Part shown: positions 28,615 through 37,907 of the stretch, piece by piece
Layout of the letters: each line of letters opens with the position of its first letter
Position numbering within the stretch: the first letter of the stretch is position 1
Position numbers and translations under genes: made by a program
Assembly: GCF_000300005.1 (NCBI RefSeq)
Contig: NC_018691.1
Coordinates: 4,731,001 to 4,795,000 of the forward strand
Length of the DNA: 64,000 bases
Direction of reading: 5' to 3'
Source: Alloalcanivorax dieselolei B5
Lineage (GTDB): Bacteria > Pseudomonadota > Gammaproteobacteria > Pseudomonadales > Alcanivoracaceae
Notes under the pieces: generated by a model
What the model was told of the DNA's origin: nothing
What the model saw: the letters and a program-made list of their open reading frames with translations, nothing else
The model's database searches: none

Positions 28615-30101
28615 TGTGCACCTCCCGGATAGCCCAGGACCGCGTGGATATACAGATCAGGCTGCGCCCACTGGGCGGCGGCCGACTCCGTGAGCGCCGA
28701 CAACGGCCCGCCCAACAACACCATGGCCGGCGCCATGGCCAGCAGCACGATCACCGCCGCCAGCCGTCCCTTGCTGAGCACCACATCCGCCACCGGTTCC
28801 CCTGCTCGCCAGAACAAAGTGGAGCCAGCACGGCTGAGGCCAACCACCGTCAGCAGCCCGCCCGCCAGTATCAGCACCCAGTACAGTGGCGCGGGTACCG
28901 CCTGCAGCAACATCACCTTGCCGAGGAAGCCGGACAACGGCGGCAGCCCCGTCACCGCCACGGCACCGATAAAGAACAACGCGCCCAGCAGGCCCGCCGC
29001 GGGCGGACGCGGCCCCGCCATCAGGGTATCGCCAGCGTCCCCCCGTCCCCGTGACACCAGATCGGCAAGCAGGAACAGGCCGGCGCAAATCAAGGTGGAG
29101 TGGAGCAGATAGAACAGCGCGCCGCTGATCGCCTCTTCCGTGCCCCAGGCCAGCGCCGCCACCAGCGTCCCCACCGACATCACCACCAGGTACGCCACCA
29201 GTTCCCCCAATCGCCGGGCGCCAAACACGCCCGCCGTGGCCAGCCCCAGGGTCAGCAGGGACACGGTCCACAGGGCCATATCACCCAGACCGGCCAGGGC
29301 GCCGTCACTGAACGCCAAGCCATGGATCCTGAGCAGCGCATAGATGCCGACCTTGGTCATGACCGCGAACAACGCTGCGACACCGGCGGTGGCACTGGCA
29401 TAGGTGGCCGGCAACCAGAAGTACAGCGGGAACAGGGCCGCCTTCAGGCCGAACACCACACACAGCAACAGACCGGCCACTTTCACCAAGGTCAGCGCCG
29501 GCCCCTCCAGTTCAGCGGCCCGCGCGGCGAAGTCCGCCATGTTCAGGGTGCCGGTGGCACCGTAGATCAGCGACAGCGCCAGCAAAAAGACCGCGGAACC
29601 GATCAGATTGAGCACCACATAATGCAACCCGGCGCGCACCCGTGCCGGCCCGCGCCCATGCAGCGCCAGACCGTAAGAGGCAATCAGCAAGACCTCGAAA
29701 AACACGAACAGGTTAAACAGATCGCCGGTAAGAAAGGCCCCGTTGATACCCATCAACTGCATCTGGAACAACGAATGGAAGTTGGGGCCCAGGCGATCGT
29801 CACCGTGGCTGGCGTAGAGCAACGCCGGCACCGCCAGCACCGAGGTCAGCAGCACCATCAGCGCACTGAGCTGGTCCAGCACCAACACGATGCCAAACGG
29901 CGCCGGCCAGTCCCCCAGCGAATACACCTGAATGTCACCGGTGGCGGCCTGCCGGAACAGCATGATACTCACCGGCACCAGCGCCAGCGTCGCGGTCAGC
30001 CCGGTCACCCGGCGCAACCAGTGGCGTTCACGAACCTCGAGCAGCAACATCATCCCCGCCAGCGCGGGAATCAGAATCGGAGCCATGATCCAGTTCGACA
30101 T
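28611..30101 (-). CDS. mrpD: Na+/H+ antiporter subunit D (MrpD/MnhD)
   Basis: Complex I NuoN/M-like subunit of 496 residues with about 14 hydrophobic segments. The conserved glutamate is in NLFVFFEVLLIASYGL and the lysine in VFGLKAALFPLYFWLP, the proton-channel residues shared with complex I. The start overlaps the mrpC stop by one base. It forms one of the two proton-translocating modules of the Mrp antiporter, alongside MrpA. Confidence 0.95.
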   Translation of the reverse strand: MSNWIMAPILIPALAGMMLLLEVRERHWLRRVTGLTATLALVPVSIMLFRQAATGDIQVYSLGDWPAPFGIVLVLDQLSALMVLLTSVLAVPALLYASHGDDRLGPNFHSLFQMQLMGINGAFLTGDLFNLFVFFEVLLIASYGLALHGRGPARVRAGLHYVVLNLIGSAVFLLALSLIYGATGTLNMADFAARAAELEGPALTLVKVAGLLLCVVFGLKAALFPLYFWLPATYASATAGVAALFAVMTKVGIYALLRIHGLAFSDGALAGLGDMALWTVSLLTLGLATAGVFGARRLGELVAYLVVMSVGTLVAALAWGTEEAISGALFYLLHSTLICAGLFLLADLVSRGRGDAGDTLMAGPRPPAAGLLGALFFIGAVAVTGLPPLSGFLGKVMLLQAVPAPLYWVLILAGGLLTVVGLSRAGSTLFWRAGEPVADVVLSKGRLAAVIVLLAMAPAMVLLGGPLSALTESAAAQWAQPDLYIHAVLGYPGGAQ

Positions 30102-30472
30102 CAGCGGCTCCCCTTATTCTGTTGCTCATCCTGTTGCTCGCCGTCCAGCGCATCGCGCTGTCCGTCGACGTGATCCGAGCCCAACTCCCCCTGCGCACGC
30201 AGCGCCAGCACCACCAGAAAGGCGGTCATGGCGAAGCCGATGACGATGGCGGTCAGTACCAGGGCCTGGGGCAAGGGATCGGTGGGATCGGCGCTCTGCC
30301 CCACCACCGCCACCTGGTCCAGCTTGAGCCGGCCGGAAATAAACACAAACAGATTGGCGCCGTAGCTGAGCAGGGTCAGCCCCAGAATCACCGGGAAGGT
30401 CCTCGCCCGCAGCACCAGATAAACACCACTGCCCACCAGGACAGCGATGATGATTGCGACCAACGCTTCCAT
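30101..30472 (-). CDS. mrpC: Na+/H+ antiporter subunit C (MrpC/MnhC)
   Basis: NuoK-like membrane subunit of 123 residues with three transmembrane segments. The family core is VILGLTLLSYGANLFVF and DPLPQALVLTAIVIGFAMTA. The C-terminal tail from about residue 95 is unusually rich in D, E, Q and N (DGEQQDEQQNKGSR) and is probably cytoplasmic. The start ATG shares one base with the mrpA stop. Confidence 0.94.
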   Translation of the reverse strand: MEALVAIIIAVLVGSGVYLVLRARTFPVILGLTLLSYGANLFVFISGRLKLDQVAVVGQSADPTDPLPQALVLTAIVIGFAMTAFLVVLALRAQGELGSDHVDGQRDALDGEQQDEQQNKGSR

Positions 30473-33270
30473 CAGCGAGCCCCTCCCTTGTCGTCCAGCA
30501 AGGACAATTTGCCCAGGTTGGCGAGAATCAACAAAGTGGCGCCAACCACGGTCAGGAACACCCCGGTATCAAACAGCATGGCGGTGGCCACCTCGAACTC
30601 GCCCACCACCGGCCAATGCACATGCCAGAAGGCGCTGGTCAGGAACGGGTGGCCAAAGTACCAGGCACCGACACCGGTAAACCCGGCCAGCAGCACGCCC
30701 AAGGCGACCACCGGGTGATAATCGCCGGGAATGCGGCGATGCATCCACGCCACCCCGGACGCCACGTACTGCAGCACCAGCGCCACCGAGGTAATCAGAC
30801 CGGCGATGAAACCACCGCCGGGCAGATTGTGCCCGCGCAGGAAGATGTACACCGAGATCATCAATGCCAGGGGCAGCAGCGGCCGCGAAATGGTGACCAG
30901 AATGAGCGGGTGAGCATCCTTGGCCCAGGGCCGCCCGAGTGAATCGGTCTGCGGCGAGTACAGCTCCAGATCCTTGAGCAGGGCATAAATGCCCATGCCG
31001 GCGATGCCCAGCACGATGATCTCGCCGAAGGTATCGAAACCACGAAAATCCACCAGAATGACATTGACCACATTGGTGCCGCCACCGCCGGGTTTGGCGT
31101 TTTCCAGGAAGAACGGGCTGATCGAATCGACCCCGGAGGTCATCATCATGAAGGCGAGAATGCCGACACCACCGCCCACCAGGAGCGACAGCACCACATC
31201 CCGGCCGATACGCGGCATGGAGGATTCACGGCGGGTGCGCACCGGCAGGAAGTACATCGCCAGCATCAGCAGCAAAATGGTGACCACTTCCACCGACAAC
31301 TGCGTCAGCGCCAGATCTGGCGCCGAGAAGCGCACGAACATCAGCGACACCACCAGCCCCACCACGCTCAGACACATGATCGCGGTCATCCGGTGGCGGT
31401 GCAGGACGGTGGTGAGGATCGCCGCGACGATCAGCATGCCGCCACACAGCAACGCCACGCCGTCCAGTGGCAGCATGTCGCGGTCGCCACCGGCCAGCAA
31501 ATCCCGTGTCACCGACGTCACCAACACCAGCGCCACCACCATCAACAGCCAGGCGGTGTAGCTCTGCAAGGAACCGTTACGCAGGGTATTACTGACGGTG
31601 GCCGACCATCTGGCCAGGGACTGCATGCGGGCTTCGAACACCAGTTTGGCGTCGAGGCGCGGCAGCCGGTCATTCAGCGCGAACAACCGGAGACGCTGGC
31701 TGTACACCAGCACGCCGCCCACCAGGGCTACGATGCTCATCATCAGCGGCACATTGAACCCGTGCCAGATGGTCAGATGATAGTCCGGCAAGGTGCCGCC
31801 CAGGGTGGCACGGGCGGCCACCTCGAGCAGAGCCGCCACCGTCAGCGACGGGAAGACTCCCACCGCCAGACACAAGGCCACCAGCACTTCCACCGGCACT
31901 TTCATATAGCGCGGCGGCTCATGGGGCGGGTATTTGGGCAGATCGATGGGCTCGCCGTTAAAAAACACGTCATGAATGAAGCGGGCGGAATAGGCCACCG
32001 AGAACACCCCGCCGAGCACCGCGCCCAGCGGCAGAATCCAGCTCAGGCTCCCCAACTGGCCGGAATCCAGGGTCTCGGCAAAGAACATCTCCTTGGACAG
32101 GAAGCCGTTCAACAACGGCACCCCGGCCATGGCCGCCGACGCCACCATCGCCAGTACCGCCGTGTACGGCATGTACTTCCACAGACCGTTGATACGCCGC
32201 ATGTCGCGCGTACCGGTCTCGTGATCGATGATCCCCGCCGCCATGAACAGCGATGCCTTGAAGGTGGCGTGGTTGATAATGTGGAACACGCCCGCCACCG
32301 CCGCCAGTTGGGCATTGAGGCCAAACAGCATGGTGATCAGGCCCAGATGGCTGATGGTGGAATAGGCCAGCAGTCCCTTGAGATCATGCTGGAACAGCGC
32401 CCAGATGGCCCCCCACAGCAGCGTGGCCAGACCGGCGCCGGTGACCAGGAAGAACCAAAGGTCGGTGCCGGACAGCGCCGGGTACAAACGCGCCAACAGG
32501 AACACCCCGGCTTTCACCATGGTGGCGGAGTGCAGGTAGGCACTGACCGGTGTCGGCGCCGACATGGCGTGAGGCAACCAGAAATGGAACGGGAATTGGG
32601 CGCTCTTGGTGAACACCCCCAATAGCACCAGACAAAGAATCAGCGGGTAAAGCGCGTGGCCGCGGATCAGATCGCCGCTGGCCAGCACATCGTCCAGGGA
32701 GTAGGACCCCACCACCTGGCCAATCAGAATGACGCCGGCGAGCAGGGCCAGCCCACCCATGCCGGTGACCGACAGCGCCATGCGCGCGCCTTTACGGGCA
32801 TCGGTCTGGTGATACCAGAATCCGATCAACAGGAAAGAGCTGAGGCTGGTCAGTTCCCAGAACACCACCAGCAGCAGCAGGTTGTTGCTGGTCACCACCC
32901 CCATCATGGCCCCCATGAACAACAGCAGGAAGGCGTAGAAACGCCCCGCCTTTTCGTTGGCGGAGAGGTAGTAACGGGCGTAAAGAATGATCAGCAGGCC
33001 GATGCCCAGCACCAGCAGCGAAAACAGCAACGCCAGGCCGTCCAGGCGAAACGCCAGATTCAGGCCGAGATCCGGCATCCAGGGTACGAACTGACGTACC
33101 GTCTCACCGGAGAACACCCGGCGGCCGTGGAACCACAGCAACCCCAGTGCCACCAGAGGCAATGCCGCCGCCGCCCAGGACAGCGCCGGACGCGAAAAGC
33201 GCCATCGTTCGGCCAACGGTGGCAGCACCGCCCCGAGAAAGGGCAGCAAAACCAGAAACCCAAGGTTCAT
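30472..33270 (-). CDS. mrpA: Na+/H+ antiporter subunits A and B fused (MrpA-MrpB)
   Basis: A 932-residue NuoL-like subunit that heads the Mrp operon. The N-terminal part holds the antiporter module, with glutamate in LVVFWELTSLSSFLLIGFW and lysine in GVFTKSAQFPFHFWLP. The C-terminal part from about residue 770 is the MrpB/MnhB domain (ISVYIFLRGHNLPGGGF, EVATAMLFDTGVFL). Fusion of B into A is a known group 2-type arrangement, so no separate mrpB is missing. The complex exports Na+ in exchange for H+ and supports salt and alkali tolerance. The ribosome binding site is weak (ACGGAT). Confidence 0.95.
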   Translation of the reverse strand: MNLGFLVLLPFLGAVLPPLAERWRFSRPALSWAAAALPLVALGLLWFHGRRVFSGETVRQFVPWMPDLGLNLAFRLDGLALLFSLLVLGIGLLIILYARYYLSANEKAGRFYAFLLLFMGAMMGVVTSNNLLLLVVFWELTSLSSFLLIGFWYHQTDARKGARMALSVTGMGGLALLAGVILIGQVVGSYSLDDVLASGDLIRGHALYPLILCLVLLGVFTKSAQFPFHFWLPHAMSAPTPVSAYLHSATMVKAGVFLLARLYPALSGTDLWFFLVTGAGLATLLWGAIWALFQHDLKGLLAYSTISHLGLITMLFGLNAQLAAVAGVFHIINHATFKASLFMAAGIIDHETGTRDMRRINGLWKYMPYTAVLAMVASAAMAGVPLLNGFLSKEMFFAETLDSGQLGSLSWILPLGAVLGGVFSVAYSARFIHDVFFNGEPIDLPKYPPHEPPRYMKVPVEVLVALCLAVGVFPSLTVAALLEVAARATLGGTLPDYHLTIWHGFNVPLMMSIVALVGGVLVYSQRLRLFALNDRLPRLDAKLVFEARMQSLARWSATVSNTLRNGSLQSYTAWLLMVVALVLVTSVTRDLLAGGDRDMLPLDGVALLCGGMLIVAAILTTVLHRHRMTAIMCLSVVGLVVSLMFVRFSAPDLALTQLSVEVVTILLLMLAMYFLPVRTRRESSMPRIGRDVVLSLLVGGGVGILAFMMMTSGVDSISPFFLENAKPGGGGTNVVNVILVDFRGFDTFGEIIVLGIAGMGIYALLKDLELYSPQTDSLGRPWAKDAHPLILVTISRPLLPLALMISVYIFLRGHNLPGGGFIAGLITSVALVLQYVASGVAWMHRRIPGDYHPVVALGVLLAGFTGVGAWYFGHPFLTSAFWHVHWPVVGEFEVATAMLFDTGVFLTVVGATLLILANLGKLSLLDDKGGAR

Positions 33271-33658
33271 AGACTATCCGTCGATTTGTCGTTTCGGGCG
33301 AGGAGCACCCAAGAGTACGGGAGAACCGTCTATAACAGGAAACGGTTAAGCGAAAACGACCGGCGGATCGGGGAAATAGGGCCGACGGCCGCGGCGGGGG
33401 CAATCCACCGGGCTGTGGGTATGAGCGGAATCAGGCAGACGGCAGTTCATCGCTTCGATCATGACTCAGTGAATCCGCAGTATGCCATGAATTCATCACT
33501 TGAAAATACGGGGTCGACGGCGACCATTGTCGCCATCGCCGTATCTCGTACTACACTATCGGTTCGGTGGCACTGTTGCTGACCACCGAATCACCGGCGA
33601 CCGATTCATGGGCTGACGCCGGGCCCCGTTTGTAGCTGTTTGAAGCAAGGAGAATCAC
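33271..33658. other. Intergenic region between mrpA and a lipoprotein gene
   Basis: Divergent promoter region of 388 bases. I see no gene, repeat or clear sigma-70 promoter. A possible minus-strand -10 (TATAGA) for mrpA lies near 33330. The AAGGAG at 33656 belongs to the lipoprotein gene. Confidence 0.6.
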
Positions 33659-33904
33659 ATGCACCGCATTCTGTTCGTTACGGCCGCGGCCACCCTGTTC
33701 GCCACCGGTTGCGCCAGCACCCCCTCCGCGAATCTGCCGGAGGGCGCCACCGCCTGTCCGGATAAGCGGCCCACCGTCTGCACCATGGATTACAATCCGG
33801 TGAACGGTTTCAACGCCGCCGGGGAAGATCAGGGTGAATTCGGCAACGCCTGCGGCGCCTGTGGTCAGGACGACATCAGCTACACCATTCCGGTAAGACG
33901 GTGA
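33659..33904 (+). CDS. Small Kazal-like lipoprotein
   Basis: Putative lipoprotein of 81 residues. The signal peptide ends in a lipobox (LFATGC), placing the acylated cysteine at residue 18. The mature part reads CPDKRPTVCTMDYNPVNG then FGNACGACGQDD. This echoes the Kazal-type pattern C-x3-RPxxCTxxYxPVCG...NACxAC found in short bacterial exported proteins, but the cysteine after PV is replaced by asparagine and the middle loop is short. Function as a protease inhibitor is therefore doubtful. AAGGAG precedes the ATG. The next gene starts 46 bases downstream. Confidence 0.75.
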   Translation: MHRILFVTAAATLFATGCASTPSANLPEGATACPDKRPTVCTMDYNPVNGFNAAGEDQGEFGNACGACGQDDISYTIPVRR

Positions 33905-33950
33905 TCCCGCTGCTCGATACATCACTGTAACCCCGGAACGGACGCTCACT

Positions 33951-35309
33951 TTGCCCTACTCCCCCTTGCGCCTGCTGCTGGATTTTGACGATCAATACCA
34001 GCGGGATCAGCGCCAGAGCCCGGACTTTCTCCATCGCCGGGACCGACAACTGGCGCTGCAGGCGCAACAGCGGGACGGCTCCACGCCACTCCCCGAGGAT
34101 TGGTTACGCACCCTGGGCGCCGACCGTGTCGGCGGCGGCCACGATCCCCGTCTGCGCACCTGGCGGCGGGCCCGCGTGCTGTTCGTTCTCGGCGGCGCGG
34201 TACTCGGTGTGCTCACCATGCTCGGGCTGCTTTATTACGATGGCAGCCAGCGCATCAACGTCACCCTGCTGCTCGGCTTCGCCGCCCTGCAACTGGCTCT
34301 GGCGATCCTGACCACGATGCAGGCGGGAATCGGCTGGCGCCCCTGGGGGCGGCTGCTGGATCGCGCCGGCGCCACGCCTGCCGCCCTGCGTGATCTGCAG
34401 CCACCGTTGGCGGCCCGGGTCGCGCACAGCGGCGGGCTCGCGTTCGCGATCGCCGCGCTGCTGACCCTGCTGGTGCAGGTGGTGGTGCGTGATCTGGCGT
34501 TCGGCTGGAGCACCACCTTGCAAACCTCCGCCCCGGCCTACCACGAACTCACCCACGCCCTGGCCTTGCCATGGCGGCAATGGCTGCCGCCGGCGGTGCC
34601 GTCGCTGGAACTGGTGGAGCAATCCCGGTTCTTCCGTATCAGCGATCAAACGCCCGCCGATCCGGCCCGGCTCGGCGCCTGGTGGGCATTCCTGGCCATG
34701 GTCTGGCTGGTCTATGTGGTGCTGCCCCGCCTGGTGTTCCTGGCCTTGAGCCGTGCCCAGTTACGTTGGCGTGCAAAGCGGCTGTTGGCCCGGCATCCCG
34801 GTATGGCGGCCCTGCGTCAACGCTTTGAACAGCCGTGGGTGGATACCGGCGCCGGCAATGCCACCCCGGCGCCGGAACTGGATCAGGGCAAGGCGGCCGA
34901 TGGCGTGCTGCCGGAAAGTGGCACGGTAATCCACTGGGCTGGCGCAGGCCTCGCCGATGACGGACTGTTCAGTGCGCTCGCTGGTGGGGAGCGTGCCCCA
35001 TTGCGGCTGGCAGCAGGCGGCAGCGCCAGCCTGGAGCATGATCGGGCGGTGCTGGAACAGGCCGGCCAGAGGCGCGAACCGGTACTGATCCTGGCCCAGG
35101 GCTGGGAACCGCCCACCGGCGAGCTGGCGGACTTTCTCGACGACGCCCGCCAACAATGGGGCGAGGACACCGTGATCGCCCTGGTTCCCCTGGCCGCCGA
35201 TCCGGGCGGTGCTTTATCCGACGACACTCTGGCCCAGTGGCGCCGGTTCGTGGACCGGCGGCAACATGCCCATTTGCGCCTGTGCCGCGCCCCGGAGGTG
35301 CCCTCATGA
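33951..35309 (+). CDS. DUF2868-type membrane protein paired with a GTPase
   Basis: A 452-residue protein with two N-terminal membrane segments around residues 75-95 and 103-122, a further one near 160-180, and one near 245-265. The soluble C-terminal part is about 185 residues. The features fit the DUF2868 family, usually encoded directly upstream of a DUF3482 GTPase, as here with a four-base overlap. Function is unknown. The start is a TTG at 33951; no ATG occurs until beyond residue 80, and GGAACGGACG upstream gives a modest ribosome binding site. Coupled translation suggests a membrane-bound GTPase complex. Confidence 0.75.
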   Translation: MPYSPLRLLLDFDDQYQRDQRQSPDFLHRRDRQLALQAQQRDGSTPLPEDWLRTLGADRVGGGHDPRLRTWRRARVLFVLGGAVLGVLTMLGLLYYDGSQRINVTLLLGFAALQLALAILTTMQAGIGWRPWGRLLDRAGATPAALRDLQPPLAARVAHSGGLAFAIAALLTLLVQVVVRDLAFGWSTTLQTSAPAYHELTHALALPWRQWLPPAVPSLELVEQSRFFRISDQTPADPARLGAWWAFLAMVWLVYVVLPRLVFLALSRAQLRWRAKRLLARHPGMAALRQRFEQPWVDTGAGNATPAPELDQGKAADGVLPESGTVIHWAGAGLADDGLFSALAGGERAPLRLAAGGSASLEHDRAVLEQAGQRREPVLILAQGWEPPTGELADFLDDARQQWGEDTVIALVPLAADPGGALSDDTLAQWRRFVDRRQHAHLRLCRAPEVPS

Positions 35310-36706
35310 CCCCCGCTCCCCGCTTCGCCGTGGTCGGGCATCCCAACAAGGGCAAATCGAGCATCGTCGCCACGCTTTCACAAAACGACGCCGTGGCCAT
35401 CGCCCTGGAGCCGGGCACCACCCGTGACAGCGAGCGCTACCCGCTGAGCGTGGACGGCCATCTGCTCTACGAACTGATTGATACCCCCGGGTTCCAGCGC
35501 CCCCGCCGGGTGCTGGCCTGGTTGCAGGCGCACAGCCACTCCGCCTCGGATCGGCCCGACACGGTACGCGCCTTCGTCAATCAGCACCGCGACGATCCGC
35601 GTTTTCACGACGAGTGCGAACTGCTGACGCCGATTCTCGACGGTGCCGGCATCATCTATGTGGTGGACGGTTCGGTGCCCTATCACCAGGAACACGAAGC
35701 GGAGATGGAAATTCTGCGCTGGACCGGCCAGCCCAGCCTGGCGTTGATCAACCGCATCGGCGGGGACGACCACGGCGAGCAGTGGCAAACCGCCCTGGGG
35801 CAGTACTTCCGCATCGTCCGCGACTTCAACGCGGTCACCGCGCCGTTCGAAGCCCATCTGAGTCTGTTGCGCAGTTTCGGACAGCTGGCTCCTCAATGGG
35901 AAACCGCTCTGGAGCAAGCCGTCGAACATCTCCGGGAGCAACGCCGGCATCGCCAGAAGCGAGCCTGGGCACTGATCGCCGATGCTCTCAGTGACATGCT
36001 CGGCCATGCCGAAAGCGCCCGCCTCGGCGAAGACGCCAGCCGCTCCGCCCTGGAGGTCCGGCTGCGGCAAAGCTGGCAGGACTGGCAACGCAAACGGGAG
36101 CAGCGACTGCGGCGGGAAGTGGAGCAGCTTTATCAGCACCACCATCTGCAACGGCAGGAACAGCACCTGGAATGGGAACCCGGGCACGACCTGTTCAGCG
36201 AACGGGAACGCCGTGCCTGGGGCGTCAGCCGGGCCTATCTGGCCACCGCCGGCTTCGGCGCTGGCGCTCTGGGTGGCGCTGGCGTGGACGCCCTCACCGC
36301 CGGCCACACGCTGGGCGCCGGCGCCCTGATCGGCGGCGTGCTCGGCGCCGCCGGCAGCCTCTACTATTCCAGCAAACTGGATCGCCTGAATCTGGGCCCG
36401 CTGTCCTCCGGCGGCCGCGAGGCGCGCTTCGGCCCGCTGCGCGACCCGCAATTCGGCTATGTGGTGCTCGGCCGCGCCCTGCAACACTGGTATCAGATCA
36501 CCGATCGCAATCACGCCGGCCGCGACCCGCTGACCCTGGACAATGCCGACAGTCACTGGCTAGATAACCTGTCCCGCAGCCAGCGCCACGCACTGCAGAA
36601 AGCCTTGCAGCAAAGCACTCGTCATCAGGACGAAAAGCGCCGGCAGGCTTTACGCGAGGCGGTGGCTCAGGCGGGGGAAGCGTTTCTGCAGTGGCGGCGG
36701 AAGTGA
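35306..36706 (+). CDS. GTPase with DUF3482 C-terminal domain
   Basis: A 466-residue GTP-binding protein. G1 is GHPNKGKSS at residues 9-17, the G2 threonine is in EPGTTRDSERY, and G3 is DTPGF. The G4 position (LINRIGGDD) departs from NKxD, so nucleotide specificity may be relaxed. A coiled, charged middle region (about residues 200-300) is followed by a glycine-rich hydrophobic hairpin (LATAGFGAGALGGAGVDAL, then ALIGGVLGAAGS). This resembles the membrane-inserting helices of GTPases of this kind. It is translationally coupled to the DUF2868 membrane protein. The biological role is not established. Confidence 0.85.
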   Translation: MTPAPRFAVVGHPNKGKSSIVATLSQNDAVAIALEPGTTRDSERYPLSVDGHLLYELIDTPGFQRPRRVLAWLQAHSHSASDRPDTVRAFVNQHRDDPRFHDECELLTPILDGAGIIYVVDGSVPYHQEHEAEMEILRWTGQPSLALINRIGGDDHGEQWQTALGQYFRIVRDFNAVTAPFEAHLSLLRSFGQLAPQWETALEQAVEHLREQRRHRQKRAWALIADALSDMLGHAESARLGEDASRSALEVRLRQSWQDWQRKREQRLRREVEQLYQHHHLQRQEQHLEWEPGHDLFSERERRAWGVSRAYLATAGFGAGALGGAGVDALTAGHTLGAGALIGGVLGAAGSLYYSSKLDRLNLGPLSSGGREARFGPLRDPQFGYVVLGRALQHWYQITDRNHAGRDPLTLDNADSHWLDNLSRSQRHALQKALQQSTRHQDEKRRQALREAVAQAGEAFLQWRRK

Positions 36707-36743
36707 CGTGGCAGGTTGAGCCCAACTATTGCTACAAAGTGGC

Positions 36744-36769
36744 TGTAGGAGCCTGCCCTGCAGGCGAAT
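36744..36769. repeat. Solitary REP-like half element
   Basis: TGTAGGAGCCTGCCCTGCAG followed by GCGAAT matches the arm of the REP elements at 10645 and 23142. The opposite arm is degenerate (CCCATTCG near 36784), so this looks like a decayed copy between convergent genes. Confidence 0.6.
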
Positions 36770-36814
36770 TTTTGGGCGCGGGCCCCATTCGTCAGCACGC
36801 GGAGAACCGTCCCG

Positions 36815-37717
36815 TCAGCGCTCCGACCTCTCGCGCCGGTAGTCCCTTGGCGCCACCCCCATCACTTTTTTGAACTGACGGGAAAAATAGTAAGGGTCGT
36901 CATAGCCCAGATCGTCGGCCACCTGGGCGATGCTGAGATCGGTGATGTCGAGCAGATAGCAGGCGCGGGTGATCTTCAAATGCTGGAACGCCTGCATCGG
37001 CGTCTGCCCGGTCTGTCGTTTGTATTCGCGAATGAAGTGGTAAAGCGACAGTTCACTGGTGGCGCTGACCAGCTGTTCCAGCTCGATGCGTTGATGCAGA
37101 TGCGCCTGCAACCAAGCTTGGATCCGCGGCACATCCAGCGCCACATTGCGGGCCTGGCGCTGGCGGCGCATCAACGCCATGAAAGAGAGCAGGCTCTTGA
37201 GCAGATTGGCGGCGTAAATCAAGTGATGGGGACGGAAGCGCGTCACGGTGGTCAACAACAGCTCCAGATCCTCGGTGAGCCGCGAGTGCTGCCCGACGGT
37301 GGCGGTGAAGCCGTCCGGGGAACTGAGGATTTCGTTGAAATAGGTATCCACCTCGGCGCCGCCCAGGTGCACCCAGTAGATAGTCCAGGGGTCCTGAGGG
37401 TTGGCCCGGTAACGGTGACGCTGGCCTTCCCGTAACAACAGTACATCCCCGGCCCGCACCGGCTTGCGCCGTCCCTCCAGTTCCGCCACGCCGGATCCCG
37501 CCAGGCAATAAATCACCAGATGATCCCGCGGCTCGGCACGCCCCATATGGTGGCCGGCGGCGGCGGGATAGAAGCCGACACCATGAGGCATGCAGTCCCG
37601 GCACAGCGGGTGTTCCGCCAGCTCCGTCACCAGCGCATGGGGGATCACCACCCGCCGCCCGGTCTTCGGCAATGGCCAGCGGGAGGTTTCCACTGGTGGG
37701 GTAAGAATGTCACTCAT
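36815..37717 (-). CDS. mmsR: AraC-type regulator, probable MmsR
   Basis: A 300-residue AraC/XylS regulator. The N-terminal cupin-like sensing domain (GVGFYPAAAGHHMGR, GSGVAELEGRRKPVRAGDVLLL) is followed by two helix-turn-helix motifs around residues 215-295, with the family signature DLSIAQVADDLGYDDPYYFSRQFK. It is divergent from mmsA across 190 bases. In P. aeruginosa the AraC protein MmsR activates mmsAB for valine catabolism, so the same role is likely here; the inducer is not evident from sequence. Confidence 0.88.
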   Translation of the reverse strand: MSDILTPPVETSRWPLPKTGRRVVIPHALVTELAEHPLCRDCMPHGVGFYPAAAGHHMGRAEPRDHLVIYCLAGSGVAELEGRRKPVRAGDVLLLREGQRHRYRANPQDPWTIYWVHLGGAEVDTYFNEILSSPDGFTATVGQHSRLTEDLELLLTTVTRFRPHHLIYAANLLKSLLSFMALMRRQRQARNVALDVPRIQAWLQAHLHQRIELEQLVSATSELSLYHFIREYKRQTGQTPMQAFQHLKITRACYLLDITDLSIAQVADDLGYDDPYYFSRQFKKVMGVAPRDYRRERSER

Positions 37718-37907
37718 GACCGCAATTTTATCCAGGTATAGTCAATTGCCGCTATCTTACCGCCCCTCACCCTGTGATACACAGTAGCCATACTGTTGGA
37801 AACGCCACCCCGTGCAGCAGCATGATGGTGCCACCTCGCTCCGAAGGAGCGCCCGGGCTCGGCGCGCGTGGCCCGTTAATACCCCTAATAATTATTTGGA
37901 GAGCGTT

